Positions 18,359-56,936 of a stretch of DNA of 64,000 bases are shown piece after piece. Source of the stretch: Patiria miniata (Eukaryota > Echinodermata > Asteroidea > Valvatida > Asterinidae); the NCBI RefSeq assembly GCF_015706575.1, contig NW_024037063.1, positions 21,018,927 to 21,082,926 on the forward strand. The letters run 5' to 3'. The translations under genes and the position numbers were made by a program. Each line of letters starts with the position of its first letter. Position 1 is the stretch's first letter. Under the pieces are notes generated by a model that was not told the origin of the DNA, did no database searches, and saw nothing but the letters and a program-made list of their open reading frames with translations.

Positions 18359-19239
18359 AAACGAACCGATCGATGACCGTTTTGTCGTTTTACAGTTTTG
18401 TAAAACGGCAAACGGTATTAAGATAAATACGGTTATTCTGTTTTATCAGTTTAGTAAAATGCATTACAGCATAACGATCAATGATTTTTGTTTTACAGTT
18501 TTACACAAATATTAAGTTTGATTAACAGCAACAAAACGGTCAGTATTGAATACAGACTGTTTTTTTTTTACTCCAGTGTCATAGTTAACAGTCCGTGGTG
18601 CATTTTGTGGCGGTGGGCAAGGGGGAGGAGGGTGGAGGGGACCATGCCGTGCACGAAGAAGCGTTAACCTCGGCATAATTAATGCGTGGTGTGATTCCTG
18701 GCGTGACCTTGACCCCCCATCTACTGCGATTCAGTTGGTGGGGCTTGAAGAGTTGCAAACAAAAATGGCGCTGGAAAATTTCATGGAGGAAATTTCAGAA
18801 TAGATACAGTGTTGTAAGACGTACAAAGAAGTTGCAGATATGTTGAAGGAAATTGGAGTCGCCAGCGCGGCTTTTTAATAGCCAATATTCTCAAATTCTG
18901 TCTTGAGAACTAGAACGACATAAATGTAAGGACTCCTTACTAAGGAGGGCAATTTCACAGGCAGACGGTGACTCGATCCCAAGGACACATTAATATTCCA
19001 AGGTGCCGCATTGCTATAATTGCCAACTTAAACCTGAATAAAAAAATGGTCGACAAGACTTTTGACCGTTTTGACATTGTCATGTTTTTGTAAAACAACA
19101 CTCTAAAAATAAAGCAACTAACCGTTTATTGCTTTTTACAATTTACAAAAACAATAAAAAGGTAATTGTTTTCTGTGACTTAATACCGTTTGACCGTTTT
19201 ACAAAACTGTAAAACGACAAAACGGTCAATGGCTCGTTT
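18359..19239. mobile_element. TIR DNA element with about 62-bp termini
   Basis: The left end (18359-18422) and right end (19177-19239) are inverted copies, both with GACCGTTTTGTCGTTTTACA-type sequence and AAACGA/TCGTTT tips. About 881 bp, no ORF. Its right edge abuts the relic's intron 4 sequence GTATACATTTTAAG, so it inserted beside exon 4 of the broken gene copy. Confidence 0.75.
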
Positions 19240-19259
19240 GTATACATTTTAAGTTGTAC

Positions 19260-20345
19260 CTCCACGATTGCGCCACGGATCAAGAGCCCTGCACTGCCCG
19301 GTGACACCATGTGCAAGCCCACGCAGCCTGCAGGCCTGCTCTCTCGCCGAAGATGGCAACTCGCTCGGGATTACCGCCAAAAGCTGACGATAATTAACAC
19401 GAGAAAAACAAATCACATCATTCTTCCGTAGAGGCTTTCCAATTTGAAGTCATCTTGAGCTGCAATTTGAACGCGGAATAAAACACGTCAAGATTGTTGC
19501 AAAAAAACCCGAATTTTCTACGTGCGTTGGTTGAAATGCCGTGGTCACTTTTGCGGAAATAGTCTTCGAACTGCCTCACAATGGAAATGATGCAAGCCCA
19601 ACTTATTGATTGTTACCAAAGGGTAACCGACAAATGTGTGTCTGTGACTTTGGCAAAGTGAAGATTTTGCTCAGTTGGTACACCACTAACATTTCACATC
19701 AACTATAACTCTAAAAAGATTCAATTGTGTACACACTGAATTGTCTGAATGTAGCCACAAGTTTCATCTTGATAACAGCCGGTACCTTTGATGTTGTCTC
19801 TGACCCATTCCAGGGCAAGACGCTGATCCAACAGTCCCATGTTACCTGAGACGTCATCACCTGCAGTGAAAAGTTGGCATTAAAGAAGTCTCGTCAGTGT
19901 ATGGCGCCCACATCCTGGGATTTGTAACTTTGCTTATTTAGCTCCCAGACCTATGTTCTTGAAATTCGATGGTTCTTGAGTCCGGAGTGCTGAATGGTAA
20001 CACATAGTAACCGCTATTGTGTAAATAAATGGATGTTTTCTCTGGATGACGTAAGCCCACCCCAATTGTAAGTGTATGAACAGTGGTTGTGTACAAGTCT
20101 TGCACCGAACATGTTTCAGTATTGCATCCTAGAAATGAGAGCACTTCCCACTTACGCGAGGTATAAACCAACCAAAGCTTACGTAAGGTCTGGATAGCAT
20201 AATTGATAGACTTTGGGTGCGATCCCTAACTGTCGCCCTTATACAAAGTCATTGACAAGCTAGGCAGTGGTCAGCAAACAGCTAGATAGCTCAGTTGGTA
20301 GAACATCGGAACGGTGACCCGGGAGGTTCAAACCCCGCTCCAGTC
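19260..20345 (-). pseudogene. Relic esterase gene: exons 4 and 3 only
   Basis: 19260-19383 matches exon 4 (oxyanion/GESAG region) but is 124 bp against the usual 119, from two small insertions that shift the frame. 19786-19860 matches exon 3 with one codon missing (75 against 78 bp). The intervening intron and part of intron 2, up to the tRNA-like SINE (20279-20345), are collinear with the other genes. Exons 1, 2 and 5-8 are absent; a TIR element occupies the 3' side. This is a remnant of an eighth array member, probably left by unequal recombination. It cannot encode an enzyme. Confidence 0.9.
20279..20345 (+). repeat. tRNA-like SINE remnant in the relic gene
   Basis: Box A TAGCTCAGTTGGTAGAAC, box B GGTTCAAACC and a TCCAGTC end, at the same intron 2 position as in intact genes. 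Confidence 0.7.
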
Positions 20346-20419
20346 AAACTCGTGGTTGACATAACCAGGGCCTGGCCCAGATTATCTAATACGCGCGGTA
20401 GGGACCGTGTCTGGCGGGG

Positions 20420-20977
20420 TCGATTTCACGAAACACGTAAGTTACGATGCATCGTCAAGTTACGATGTGTCTTAGCCCTGCGATCAATCTTAGCTGCGAT
20501 GCACTACGAACCATTTCACCAAACTTATCGTAACAGCGATGCATCGCAAAACTATTTTTAGCGTGACTGTTTCATGTCTGTCAGTAGTATCTAAACAGGT
20601 GGCAGTCATTTAGTAATCACCAAAGAGTCGTGGGATTTCTCTTTAAAAGTTTCAAATTGAAAAACAAAATGGCGGTCGTTGATAATTGGTTTGCGGACAA
20701 AACAATGCTCGAAACAAACAATTGTTTGACTGGAATTTTCTGCTAAGTTGTCACGGTAAGTCACATGTACGTAACAGTAATTTACATAGATAATTGAACG
20801 AACATTATCAAATTATGTCGGTATTCTTTTTTCACTTGTCATGTCGTAAAACTGGCTTCGAAAAGACACTTCATAACTTACGACGACCCACAAATACGTA
20901 CGTCTTAACTTACGACGTGTTCTTCGCCGTTGTCATTTTACTTACGATGCGTTCAACTCATAGTTTCGTGAAATCGA
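20420..20977. mobile_element. Non-autonomous TIR element, 558 bp
   Basis: A 15-bp perfect inverted pair: TCGATTTCACGAAAC (20420-20434) and GTTTCGTGAAATCGA (20963-20977). Just inside are repeated AAGTTACGATG / CTTACGATGCG motifs in inverted order. No ORF. The tip resembles the remnant near 9,500. Confidence 0.7.
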
Positions 20978-22060
20978 TTTTAAGAAGGGTACTCCTTAAA
21001 AAAAAGGGCACGCGCAAGCCAAATGCTAGTCGAAACAGCGGCGGGCTGCGAATGTTTTTCCCCAAACGACATCCGCATATGGGGTATACGCTATGGCGTT
21101 TGGGAATTTACTTCTCTGAAACCTTAAAAGAAAAAATATAATTAGGAAAAAAAAATGAATTCGAACGTAATGATATTCGGACTTCATTTCCCTTTTGAAA
21201 TAATCATCGAAAGCCTTAGATTAGAAAAGAAAACCAATTCGGGTACAAAACGGTGACTCAAACCCACAACTTGAACCTCCGTCCGAAGATGTAAAAAAAA
21301 CCCTCTTTACTACAGTGTATAAGCAAATAAATAATGGAAGTGTTTAGAACGGAAAACAGGACACAAAAACAGTACAATGACGTCATCATTTGGAAGGGCA
21401 TCCTCTAGCGGTACATCAAATCGGGTTTCCTTTTTTTAATTTAAAAACCATCAGTCCAAATTTAACTAAATCGCCCCTTGTTATTTTTTAATCAACTACA
21501 TATAACTTTGCAAGGTTTCAAAATTATGACGGCATCATACCAAAAGTTACTGTAGGGAGAATTTGAAAATGATCATTTTTTTAAATTTTATAATTTGATC
21601 CCTGTCTACGACTTTGTTTGTAGCCCAAATAATGATATCCGTTATAATGTTGACCTTTTGATCTTTGATGTTGTGACGTCATCAAACCGGAAGTTAGTTG
21701 TTATTCATACAAACACTTATATTTTCCATATTTTCATACGTTATTTTAACTTCATAATTAACATGTGTCCTCTCCGAACTAAATCAGCATTCACTTTCCC
21801 TTTTGGACTGATTACGTCATCAAACCAGAATTAACTTGTCCGTGTGCATAAAATGTATACCGAAATTTGATACATTTTTGTTTTAAACAAAATCATTGGT
21901 TGTACTGGAAAGGATACATTTTCGTGATCCTTTGTTCCGACATTAAATTATTCATAACTAAACCGGGCTGTGTCTAATGAAATAGTTGTCGGCCCGACCA
22001 CTCTGCGTTTTTAAACTCAATAAACGCCTTGACCTCTAGGGTGTACTTGTCGTGGTAAAA
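20978..22060. other. AT-rich intergenic sequence
   Basis: No gene or complete element recognised. Motifs of the type ACGTCATCAAACC recur (about 21,677 and 21,810) with an ACGTCATCATTTGG variant near 21,378, suggesting a decayed dispersed repeat. Confidence 0.35.
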
Positions 22061-23467
22061 CAAACCGATTCATTTTTTGGCATCGTGAGCTATGAGCCCT
22101 TCGGTCTTGTCGAAAGTAGATGCATTACAAATCAACCCGTCTGATAAATCTATTGTAAAGTTTGGACAATAAAAGATGTTTACAAATAAAAGGCGGGGTT
22201 TTTTTGGGGGGGGGGTGAGTGGGTTTGATGCTAGATTTAAGTGTGGAACGCGGAATCCGTGAGACGCCCGGCCATGTGGGTATCTGGCATTTTGCTGTTC
22301 AAAGTGGACGACAAAAGTCGCCCATGGTAAAGAAGGAGTTTTAATTAACGCAAATATGGCATGTCTTTTTCAATTATTTTCATTCTAGGAATAACAATCC
22401 TGGAAATTATGATAATGGTTGAACATGTTTTGGATAAACACGAAATAAGCCGAATGTAAGTACATGTATGTAAACACATACCGTGAAAATGTGTCAATTT
22501 ATTTCAGATCAGCTGGCTTCTACAGTTTATAGTTATCTCAAAGCGTATATAATTATGCAACGTAACAATTAAAAAAATATCTTGTTAAAGTAGAAATGCA
22601 CTGTCATAAACCACTACAACAGCATTCGAAACTAGCACTGCTTTTGTTATCTATAAGAGCCAATAAGGCTAGTTGCGTAATTGGCGACCAAAATAGGTGG
22701 CCAAGTTTGGCTCTTTGTATGCCATGTTGTGATATCATTCCTGTATATGTAGACTAATGTGCAACATATTACGCGGTTCCGTAGTCACTGTGCATACACA
22801 AAATAGCCGTCACAATAGCTGTTCAATTGTATATTTAAATCGGAACGTTGCGCAGTGGCGCCACATTTCGCAGCGGCGCAACAGATTTGTTGTATACATT
22901 CTACGAATGGGGAATAAATGACAACTGTCTCGCGATTCGACTGCTGGTCTGTTTACACGTGGTGTTTAACTAATCAGGTATTTTAGGGCTACTCGGTGGG
23001 GTCCAATCTCATAGTACAATGTAGATAGGACCTTCGATCTTGTCATTTCCTAAACTGCTGCGATCTACAGCTCTACTTTGGAATATCGAATAACGATTTG
23101 CCTCTGTTGTGATGCATAGGTTTCACTTAAATCCAAATGAACGGACGAAAGCTTGTACTTAAATTGGTTTAAACTATGCCTAAGCGTCTTAATTTAAGCG
23201 GTGTCCTTTCTAACAGGTACTTTTTTAACAGTTAGCGTACATTTTGCTCTCTGCTTCAACGGCTAAAAAAGACAAGTAAAGCAACTGTTTGCAGTTAATT
23301 TCGGTTGACGATTTGAATTGATACTTCACTTTTAGCAATCACTCTTGATGCGTAATGAGCTCGTTTGACTTAAAGTTAAAACTGATACAAAAATTGTCAT
23401 TGTTGAACAACCTGCTAGGCTGTGACTTAAAGTTTCACGTTCCAAGTTTCGTTTGACAAACTGTGCT
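22061..23467. other. Array spacer block 3' of gene 3
   Basis: Common spacer sequence: GAGACGCCCGGCCATGTG, AAAAGTCGCCCATGG, GGCTAGTTGCGTAATTGGCG, then the last-exon flank. From about 23,020 it is nearly identical to 40,316 onward, marking the left edge of the segmental duplication. Confidence 0.55.
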
Positions 23468-29656
<6,189 letters not shown>

Positions 29657-32476
29657 TTTTTCCTATGGTTCAGGTTCCCAGTGATCTAGTGCAGTCACGA
29701 TCAGGTCACGTATGTACTGTGAGCAGGGTTCATGGTCTTGTATCACAACTTGATTTCATTGGGCGTGCACATCACAATGGCTGCACACAGTGCACATCTG
29801 ATTTGCAACTGAGATCACGTTTGTGTTCCTTCCTCAATGCTTAGTTCACGGATCCTACACACAAGGATAAACGACTGTTCTGAGCTCCAGTACAAAATGC
29901 ACTGAGTTGTTAGACGCGTGATGACGGGCATTAATACCCGTTGGCTTTCAACCACGAATTTTCCAGGGTGTGCTAATGTGTCGGTTTTTGCATGACTTCT
30001 TATACGGAAATATTCATAAAACTGTATGCAAAACTACTACTTATGTAAGACATAATTCTTCCAAAATTGTTAAAAATTAAATACTTCTGGATATAACATA
30101 TGGTATTGTGCAGTTTTTATCGTCATAGATGAAGTATTTACCCGGGGGCTATGACTTGTCATAGGTCATGATAAATTACCAGAATGCCACCCCCACTTCC
30201 TTCACAAGATTCTGTGATGTTCATCAGCCCTTCCCAGCTTCCTGTTTGCAGGACGGGGGTACGAGCGAAGGGTGAGGGACACCCATAGAGCTATATTAAA
30301 TTATTCATATGGGGGCGCTGTTCAACCCCGACCATCAAGGGCACTTAGGTATTTAGGTATTCAGGGAGGGGGGTAAAGTTCATTGTCGACAAAAGTCGCC
30401 CATAGTAAGGAAGAGTTAATAGGAAATTCATTCTCAATGATTTTTTTATTCTAGGAAAAAACAAGCCTGGAAATTATGTTACAATGGGTTGAAAATGTTC
30501 AAAATGAAAAAATAACCAATAAGTATATGTAAACTCAATTTATTTCTGATCAATTCGAAGTGGCTTGTCCATTTTGTACTTATGTGCAAAATATTAAGCG
30601 GTTCCGTAGACACTGTGCTGACATCATACATAAAATAGCCGTCGATCGTCAAAGTCATTATGATAACGTTGCATGGTGGCTCTCCATGGCAATGACACAA
30701 TAAAATCGTACATGTATAAATTATACGAATTGCATATAAATGACAACTGTGGCTCTATTGGGCTGCTAATCTGTCCACACGCGGTGTTTAACGAGTCGAG
30801 CATTTTACGGCTACGACCTGGGGTCCACTTGAATGTCACAGTACAATTGTACACAGGTCCTTTCTCAATCTGGCTCTTGCTACTCCCTAATTAAGTCATT
30901 TGATCTATCTACTTTGGAATATCACTATGATCTGCCTCTGTTGTGATGCCTAGGTTCCAATGCTACGTCCAAACGAACGGAAGCTTGTAATTTACATATC
31001 GCCACCATGCCTAGCTAAGCGTCTGGATTAAAGCTACATTGTATATCCTTTCTAAAATAAGCTCTGGCATGATCTTCTACATGTCACTTGGTGGTCGATC
31101 TATCGGTCGGTGGGTCGGTCGGTCTGTCTGTCCCCAAAAATAGACCCAAAAATAGTTGACCAAAAATTTAGCAAAATTGCCATGCCCTCGTCAGTAAATG
31201 CACTCTTCACAAAAGAGAACGCCGAATCCGTGAGACGCCTGGCCATGTGGGGATCTGTCATTTTGCTTTGGGAGCGCTGTTCAAAGCGGACGACAAAAGT
31301 CGCCCATGGTAAAGAAGGAGTTTTAATTAACACAAATATGGCATGTCTTTTTCAATTATTTTTATTCTAGGAATAACAATCCTGGTAATTATGATAATGG
31401 TTTAACATGTTTCTGAATAACCATGAAATAAGCCGAATATAAGTACATGTAGGCCTACGTAAACACGTACCGTGAAAATGTGTCAATTTTAATTCAGATC
31501 AACAGATTATAATTATCTCAAGATGTTTTATACGCAACATAGCAATTAAAACAAAATCTTATTAAAGTAGAAATGCACTGTCATACACCACTACAACAGC
31601 ATTCGAAACTAGCACTGCTTTTGTTATCTATAAGAGCCAATAAGGCTAGTTGCGTAATTGGCGACCAAATTGTAAGGTGGCCAAGTTTGGCTCTTTGTAT
31701 GCCAGCGCATTTTCATGAGCCGTCTACCATGTTATGATATCATTCCTGTATAATTTATGTAGTCTTATGTGCAACATATTTCGCGGTTCCGTAGTCACTG
31801 TGCATACACAAAATAGCCGTCACAGCATCTATATATGAATCGAAACGTTGTGCAGTGGCGCCCCATTTCGCAGCGGCGCAACAGATTTGTCGTATACATT
31901 CTACGAATGGCGTATAAAATAATGACAACTGTCTCTCGATTCGACTGCTGGTCTGTTTACACGTGGTGTTTAACTAATCAGGTATTTTAGGGCTACGCGG
32001 TGGGGTCCAATCTCACAGTACAATGTAAATAGGGCCTTCGATCTTGTCATTTCCTTAACTGATGCGATCTACGTACAGCTCTACTTTGGGATATCGAATA
32101 ACTATTTTTTCTGTTGTGATGCATAGGTTTCACTTAAATCCAAACGAACGGACAGAAGCTTGTACTTAAATTGGTTTAAACTATGCCTAGGCGTCTTAAT
32201 TTAAGCGGTGTCCTTTCTAACAGGTACTTTTTTGACAGTTGGCGTACATTTTTCTCTCTGCTTCAACGACTAAAAAAAGACTAGTAAAACAAATGTTTGC
32301 TGTGTAATTGCGGTTGACGATTTGAAATGATACCTCATTTTAAGCAATCACTCTTGATGCGTAATGAGCTCGTTTAACCTAAAGTTAAAAGTGATCTAAA
32401 AATTGTCATTGTGGAACAACCTGCTAGGCTGTGACTTAAAGTTTCATGTTCCAAGTTTCGTTCGACAAACTGTGCT
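29657..32476. other. Spacer between gene 3 and gene 4, two tandem blocks
   Basis: No coding exon. Blocks 30,390-31,080 and 31,290-32,230 are diverged copies in the same order: AAAAGTCGCCCAT, ATTCTAGGAA, GCGGTTCCGTAG, AAAATAGCCGTC, GACAACTGT, TGTTGTGATGC, CCAAACGAACGGA. Between them is a CGGTCGG-type low-complexity patch (31,100-31,130). The first 160 bp is the gene 3 upstream flank. Confidence 0.65.
29761..29811 (-). promoter_or_regulatory. Conserved upstream block, gene 3
   Basis: GGGCGTGCACATCACAATGG and CAGTGCACATCTGATTTGCA on the plus strand, 105 bp from the start codon. Confidence 0.4.
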
Positions 32477-37893
<5,417 letters not shown>

Positions 37894-40763
37894 TTTTCCT
37901 ATGGTTCAGCTAGGTTCCCAGTGATCTAGTGCAGTCACGATCAGGTCACGTATGTACTGTGAGCAGGGTTCATGGTCTATTTCTTTTGTATCACAACTTG
38001 ATTTCATTGTGCGTGCACATCACAATGGCTGCACAAAGTGCACATCTGATTAGCAACTGAGATCACGTTTGTGTTCCTTCCTCAATGGTTAGTTCACAGA
38101 TCCTACACACAAGGATAAACGACTGTTCTGAGCTCCAGTACAAAATGCACTCAGCGGACTTGCCTTAATTGGTTAGACGCGTGATGACGGGCATTAATAC
38201 CCGTTGGCTTTCAACCGCGAATTGTCCAGGTGTGGCATTGTGTCGGTTTTTTTTTGCATGACTTCTTATACGGAAATATTCATAAAACTGTATGCAAAAC
38301 TACTCCTTATGTAAGACATAATTCTTCCAAAATTGTTAAAAATTAAATACTTCTGGATATAACATATGGTATTGTGCGTTTTTTATCGTCATAGATGATG
38401 TATTTACCCGGAGGATATGACTTGTCATAGATCATGATAAATTACCCAGAATGCCACCCCCACTTCCTTCACAAAATTCTTTGAAGCTCATCAGCCCTTC
38501 CCAGCTTCCTGTTTGCAGGGCGGGTGTAAGAGCGAAGAGTGAGGGACACCCATAGAGCTATATTAAATTATTCATATGGGGGCGCTGTTCAACCCCGACC
38601 ATCAAAGGCACTTAGGTATTCAGGTATTCAGGGAGGGGGGGGGGGCTGTAGTTCATTGTCGACAAAATTCTCCCATAGTAAGGAAGAGTTAATAGATGCA
38701 CGAATAGGACAGTCATTCTCAATGATTTTTTTAATCTAGGAAAAACAAGCCTGGAAATTATGTTACAATGGGTTGAAAATGTTCCTAAATGAAAACGTAA
38801 TCAATAAGAATATGTAAACTCAATATATTTCTGATCAATTCGAAGTGGCTTGTCCATTTTGTACTTATGTGCAAAATATTAAGCGGTTCCGTAGACACTG
38901 TGCTGACATCATACATAAAATAGCCGTCGATCGTCAAAGTCATTATGATAACGTTGCATGGCCGGCTCTCCATGGCAATGACACAATAAAATTGTACATG
39001 TATAAATGATACAAATTGCATATAAATGACAACTGTCTCTCTATTGGGCTGCTGGTCTGTCCACACGCGGTGTTTAACGAGTCGAGCATTTTACGGCTAC
39101 GACTTGGGGTCCACTTGAATGTCACAGTACAATTGTACACAGGTCCTTTCTGGTTCTTGCTACTCCCTAATTAAGTCATGTGATCTATCTACTTTGGAAT
39201 ATCACTATGATCTGCCTCTGTTGTGTCATTCCTAGGTTCCAATGCTACGTCCAAACGAACGGAAGCTTGTAATTTACATATCGCCACCATGCCTGCTAGG
39301 CTTCTGGATTAAAGCTATATCCTTTCTAAAATAAGCTCTGGCATGATCTTTTACATGTCACTTGGTGGTCGATCTATCGGTCGGTGGGTCGGTCGGTCTG
39401 TTTGTCCCCGAAAATAGACCAAAAAATAGTTGACCAAAAATTCAGCAAAATTGCCATGCCCTCGTCAGTAAATGCACTCTTCACAAAAGAGAACGCCGAA
39501 TCCGTGAGACGCCCGGCCATGTGGGTATCTGCCATTTTGCTTTGGGAGCGCTGTTCAAAGCGGACGACAAAAGTCGCCCATGGTAAAGGAGTTTTTTTGG
39601 AGTTTTAATTAATACAAATATGGCATGTCTTTTTCAATTATTTTTATTCTAGGAATAACAATCCTGGAAATTATGATAATGGTTGAACATGTTTCTGAAT
39701 AAACATGAAATAAGCCGAATATAAGTACATGTAGGCCTATGTAAACACGTACCGTGAAAATGTGTCAATTTTAATTCAGATCAACTGGCTTCTTCAGTTT
39801 ATAATTATCTCAAGGTGTTTTATATGCAACATAACAATTAAAACAAAATCTTATTAAAGTAAAAATGCACTGTCATACACCACTACAACAGCATTCGAAA
39901 CTAGCACAGCTTTTGTTATCTATAAGAGCCAATAAGGCTAGTTGCGTAATTGGCGACCAAATTGTAAGTTGGCCAAGTTTGGCTCTTTGTATGCCAGCGC
40001 ATTTTCATGAGCCGTCTACCATGTTATGATATCATTCCTGTATAATTTATGTAGTCTTATGTGCAACATATTTCGCGGTTCCGTAGTCACTGTGCATACA
40101 CAAAATAGCCGTCACAACATCTATATTTGAATCGAAACGTTGCGCAGTGGCGCCACATTTCGCAGCGGCGCAACAGATTTGTTGTATACATTCTACGAAT
40201 GACGTATAAAATAATGACAACTGTCTCGCGATTCGACTGCTGGTCTGTTTACACGTGGTGTTTAACTAATCGAGTATTTTAGGGCTACGTCGTGGGGTCC
40301 AATCTCACAGTACAATGTACAAAGGGCCTTCGATCTTGTCATTTCCTAAACTGCTGCGATCTACAGCTCTACTTTGGAATATCGAATAACGATTTGCCTC
40401 TGTTGTGATGCATAGGTTTCACTTAAATCCAAATGAACGGACGAAAGCTTGTACTTAAATTGGTTTAAACTATGCCTAGGCGTCTTAATTTAAGCGGTGT
40501 CCTTTCTAACAGGTACTTTTTTAACAGTTAGCGTACATTTTGCTCTCTGCTTCAACGGCTAAAAAAGACAAGTAAAGCAACTGTTTGCAGTTAATTTCGG
40601 TTGACGATTTGAATTGATACTTCACTTTTAGCAATCACTCTTGATGCGTAATGAGCTCGTTTGACTTAAAGTTAAAACTGATACAAAAATTGTCATTGTT
40701 GAACAACCTGCTAGGCTGTGACTTAAAGTTTCACGTTCCAAGTTTCGTTTGACAAACTGTGCT
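37894..40763. other. Spacer between gene 4 and gene 5, two tandem blocks
   Basis: Same layout as the gene 3/4 spacer: upstream flank, first block (about 38,660-39,340), GGTCGG patch, second block (about 39,560-40,540). No coding exon. Confidence 0.65.
38009..38060 (-). promoter_or_regulatory. Conserved upstream block, gene 4
   Basis: GTGCGTGCACATCACAATGG and AGTGCACATCTGATTAGCA, 116 bp from the start codon. Confidence 0.4.
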
Positions 40764-49469
<8,706 letters not shown>

Positions 49470-52284
49470 TTTTTCCTATGGTTCAGGTTCCCAGTGATCT
49501 AGTGCAGTCCCGATCAGGTCACGTATGTACTGTGAGCAGGGTTCATGGTCTTGTATCGCAACTTGATTTCATTGGGCGTGCACATCACAATGGCTGCACA
49601 CAGTGCACATCTGATTTGCAACTGAGATCACGTTTGTGTTCCTTCCTCAATGCTTAGTTCACGGATCCTACACACAAGGATAAACGACTGTTCTGAGCTC
49701 CAGTACAAAATGCACTGAGTTGTTAGACGCGTGATGACGGGCATTAATACCCGTTGGCTTTCAACCACGAATTTTCCAGGGTGTGCTAATGTGTCGGTTT
49801 TTGCATGACTTCTTATACGGAAATATTCATAAAACTGTATGCAAAACTACTACTTATGTAAGACATAATTCTTCCAAAATTGTTAAAAATTAAATACTTC
49901 TGGATATAACATATGGTATTGTGCAGTTTTTATCGTCATAGATGAAGTATTTACCCGGGGGCTATGACTTGTCATAGGTCATGATAAATTACCAGAATGC
50001 CACCCCCACTTCCTTCACAAGATTCTGTGATGTTCATCAGCCCTTCCCAGCTTCCTGTTTGCAGGACGGGGGTACGAGCGAAGGGTGAGGGACACCCATA
50101 GAGCTATATTAAATTATTCATATGGGGGCGCTGTTCAACCCCGACCATCAAGGGCACTTAGGTATTTAGGTATTCAGGGAGGGGGGTATAGTTCATTGTC
50201 GACAAAAGTCGCCCATAGTAAGGAAGAGTTAATAGGAAATTCATTCTCAATGATTTTTTTATTCTAGGAAAAAACAAGCCTGGAAATTATGTTACAATGG
50301 GTTGAAAATGTTCAAAATGAAAAAATAACCAATAAGTATATGTAAACTCAATTTATTTCTGATCAATTCGAAGTGGCTTGTCCATTTTGTACTTATGTGC
50401 AAAATATTAAGCGGTTCCGTAGACACTGTGCTGACATCATACATAAAATAGCCGTCGATCGTCAAAGTCATTATGATAACGTTGCATGGTGGCTCTCCAT
50501 GGCAATGACACAATAAAATCGTACATGTATAAATTATACGAATTGCATATAAATGACAACTGTGGCTCTATTGGGCTTCTAATCTGTCCACACGCGGTGT
50601 TTAACGAGTCGAGCATTTTACGGCTACGACCTGGGGTCCACTTGAATGTCACAGTACAATTGTACACAGGTCCTTTCTCAATCTGGCTCTTGCTACTCCC
50701 TAATTAAGTCATTTGATCTATCTACTTTGGAATATCACTATGATCTGCCTCTGTTGTGATGCCTAGGTTCCAATGCTACCTCTAAACGAACGGAAGCTTG
50801 TAATTTACATATCGCCACCATGCCTAGCTAAGCGTCTGGATTAAAGCTACATTGTATATCCTTTCTAAAATAAGCTCTGGCATGATCTTCTACATGTCAC
50901 TTGGTGGTCGATCTATCGGTCGGTGGGTCGGTCGGTCTGTCTGTCCCCAAAAATAGACCCAAAAATAGTTGACCAAAAATTTAGCAAAATTGCCATGCCC
51001 TCGTCAGTAAATGCACTCTTCACAAAAGAGAACGCCGAATCCGTGAGACGCCTGGCCATGTGGGGATCTGTCATTTTGCTTTGGGAGCGCTGTTCAAAGC
51101 GGACGACAAAAGTCGCCCATGGTAAAGAAGGAGTTTTAATTAACACAAATATGGCATGTCTTTTTCAATTATTTTTATTCTAGGAATAACAATCCTGGTA
51201 ATTATGATAATGGTTTAACATGTTTCTGAATAACCATGAAATAAGCCGAATATAAGTACATGTAGGCCTACGTAAACACGTACCGTGAAAATGTGTCAAT
51301 TTTAATTCAGATCAACTTTCTTCAGTTTATAATTATCTCAAGGTGTTTTATATGCAACATCACAATTAAAACAAAATCTTACTCAAGTAGAAATGCACTG
51401 TCATACACCACTACAACAGCATTCGAAACTAGCACTGCTTTTGTTATCTATAACAGCCGATAAGGCTAGTTGCGTAATTGGCGACCAAATTGTAAGTTGG
51501 CCAAGTTTGGCTCTTTGTATGCCAGCGCATTTTCATGAGCCGTCTACCATGTTATGATATCATTCCTGTATAATTTATGTAGTCTTATGTGCAACATATA
51601 ACGCGGTTCCGTAGTCACTGTGCATACACAAAATAGCCGTCACAACAGCTGTTCAATTGTATATTTGAATCGGAACGTTGCGCAGTGGCGCCACATTTCA
51701 CAGCGGCGCAACAGATTTGTTGTATACATTCTACGAATGGCGTATAAAATAATGACTGTCTCGCGATTCGACTGCTGGTCTGTTTACACGTGGTGTTTAA
51801 CTAATCGAGTATTTTAGGGCCAATCTCACAGTACAATGTACATAGGGCCTTCGATCTTGTCATTTCCTAAACTGATGCGATCTACAGCTCTACTTTGGAA
51901 TATCGAATAACGATTTGCCTCTGTTGTGATGCATAGGTTTCACTTAAATCCAAATGAACGGACGAAAGCTTGTACTTAAATTGGTTTAAACTATGCCTAG
52001 GCGTCTTAATTTAAGCGGTGTCCTTTCAAACAGGTACTTTTTTAACAGTAAGCGTACATTTTGCTCTCTGCTTCAACGACTAAAAAGACAAGTAAAGCAA
52101 ATGTTTGCTGTGTAATTGCGGTTTACGATTTGAATTGATACCTCATTTTAAGCAATCACTCTTGATGCGTAATGAGCTCGTTTAACCTTAAGTTAAAAGT
52201 GATCTAAAAATTGTCATTGTTGAACAACCTGCTAGGCTGTGACTTAAAGTTTGATGTTCCAAGTTTCGTTTGACAAACTGTGCT
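49470..52284. other. Spacer between gene 5 and gene 6, two tandem blocks
   Basis: Nearly identical to the gene 3/4 spacer up to about 51,310, then diverged. Contains the same two-block layout and no coding exon. Confidence 0.65.
49574..49624 (-). promoter_or_regulatory. Conserved upstream block, gene 5
   Basis: GGGCGTGCACATCACAATGG and CAGTGCACATCTGATTTGCA, 105 bp from the start codon. Confidence 0.4.
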
Positions 52285-56936
<4,652 letters not shown>

